Shown one piece after another: positions 63,716 to 64,000 of a DNA stretch of 64,000 nt. Source of the stretch: Pantoea eucrina. GTDB taxonomy: Bacteria; Pseudomonadota; Gammaproteobacteria; Enterobacterales; Enterobacteriaceae. Below the pieces are notes generated by a model. The model searched no databases, was not told where the DNA came from, and saw only the letters and a list, made by a program, of their open reading frames with translations. Each line of letters starts with the position of its first letter. Position 1 is the stretch's first letter. The stretch is taken from contig NZ_MAYN01000008.1 in NCBI RefSeq assembly GCF_001691555.1, forward strand, positions 1,666,682 to 1,730,681, written 5' to 3'. Both the position numbers and the translations under genes were made by a program.

Positions 63716-64000
63716 GGCCGATCGTTCCGCGTCAGCAGACATAACACTTCAAAATGAGCGGTGTGCGGGAACATATCAAACAGCTGTACTCTTTGTATGT
63801 TGTAATCACTAAGCCGGGCAATATCCTGCGCCAGGGTGGCAGGATTGCAGCTGGAGTAGAGGATAAAAGCCGGAGCCATATCGCTTAAATAGTCGCACAG
63901 CTCGCTGCCAATACCGCGACGCGGCGGGTTCACCAGTACCAGCTGCGGTATGTCTGCCCGCGAGGTGGCGAAACGGGTGGAATCCAGAGCGGCAAAGTGC
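63703..64000 (-). CDS. rlmC: 23S rRNA (uracil-747-C5)-methyltransferase RlmC, C-terminal part
   Basis: SAM-dependent methyltransferase that makes m5U747 in 23S rRNA. Only the last 98 codons are in the window (reading minus from 63999); the start lies beyond the right edge, and the E. coli enzyme has 375 residues. Visible are [31 protein letters not shown] (catalytic motif IV) and the nucleophilic cysteine in [14 protein letters not shown]. The end [20 protein letters not shown] matches RlmC rather than TrmA or RlmD. Convergent with artJ, as in E. coli. Confidence 0.95.
   Translation of the reverse strand, partial: HFAALDSTRFATSRADIPQLVLVNPPRRGIGSELCDYLSDMAPAFILYSSCNPATLAQDIARLSDYNIQRVQLFDMFPHTAHFEVLCLLTRNDRPRAA

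Overview
The window is an unbroken stretch of chromosomal core genome from a gammaproteobacterium of the order Enterobacterales. Gene content, gene order and protein sequences follow the Escherichia coli asnS-ompF-mukB-rpsA-pflB-ftsK-cydDC-clpA-poxB-artJ-rlmC region closely, read in reverse of the K-12 map direction. Several genes present at these points in K-12 are missing (ycaP, ycaL, ycaQ, dmsABC, the serW tRNA). That, with the sequence divergence, suggests an Erwinia/Pantoea-like member, but the genus is an inference. I see no insertion sequence, prophage, integron, CRISPR array, tRNA or rRNA.

Layout. 1-3.5 kb: 3' end of asnS, the porin gene ompF with a long regulated leader, and aspC. 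3.6-6.8 kb: gloC and two cell-wall genes on the minus strand, mepK and ldtD, which respectively cut and make 3-3 peptidoglycan crosslinks. 7-14.2 kb: the cmoM-mukF-mukE-mukB condensin operon (minus). 14.4-21.2 kb: elyC (plus), then the minus-strand envelope cluster ycaI-msbA-lpxK-ycaR-kdsB, which makes and flips lipopolysaccharide precursors. 21.4-27 kb: minus-strand serC-aroA and cmk-rpsA-ihfB. 27.2-33.4 kb: plus-strand ycaO and the anaerobic focA-pflB-pflA unit behind an FNR-like box. 33.4-42.6 kb: minus-strand ycaD, serS, rarA, lolA, ftsK and lrp. 43-49 kb: plus-strand trxB, cydD-cydC, aat and infA. 49-54 kb: clpS-clpA (minus), cspD (plus), ybjD (minus). 54-57.9 kb: plus-strand lysO, poxB, ltaE. 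57.9-59 kb: ybjQ-amiD (minus). 59.1-63.7 kb: ybjP and the arginine transport genes artPIQM and artJ, followed by the C-terminal part of rlmC (minus), which runs off the window.

The genes fall into clear functional groups: envelope assembly (LPS, lipoprotein carrier LolA, peptidoglycan remodelling, porin), chromosome maintenance (MukBEF, FtsK, IHF-beta, RarA), translation (AsnS, SerS, S1, IF1, CmoM, RlmC, YcaO), N-degron proteolysis (Aat-ClpS-ClpA), redox and anaerobic metabolism (TrxB, CydDC, FocA-Pfl, PoxB), and amino-acid metabolism and its control (AspC, SerC, AroA, LtaE, Lrp, LysO, Art). All complete genes look intact; I found no frameshift or pseudogene.

Most of the interest is in regulation and small structure: candidate ArgR, FNR, OmpR and sigma-S sites, an unusual double hairpin between pflB and pflA, a long infA leader with a possible small ORF and an attenuator-like hairpin, a TTG-initiated ftsK with a tandem-repeat linker, and several intercistronic hairpins. 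I did not find a convincing new multi-gene system.
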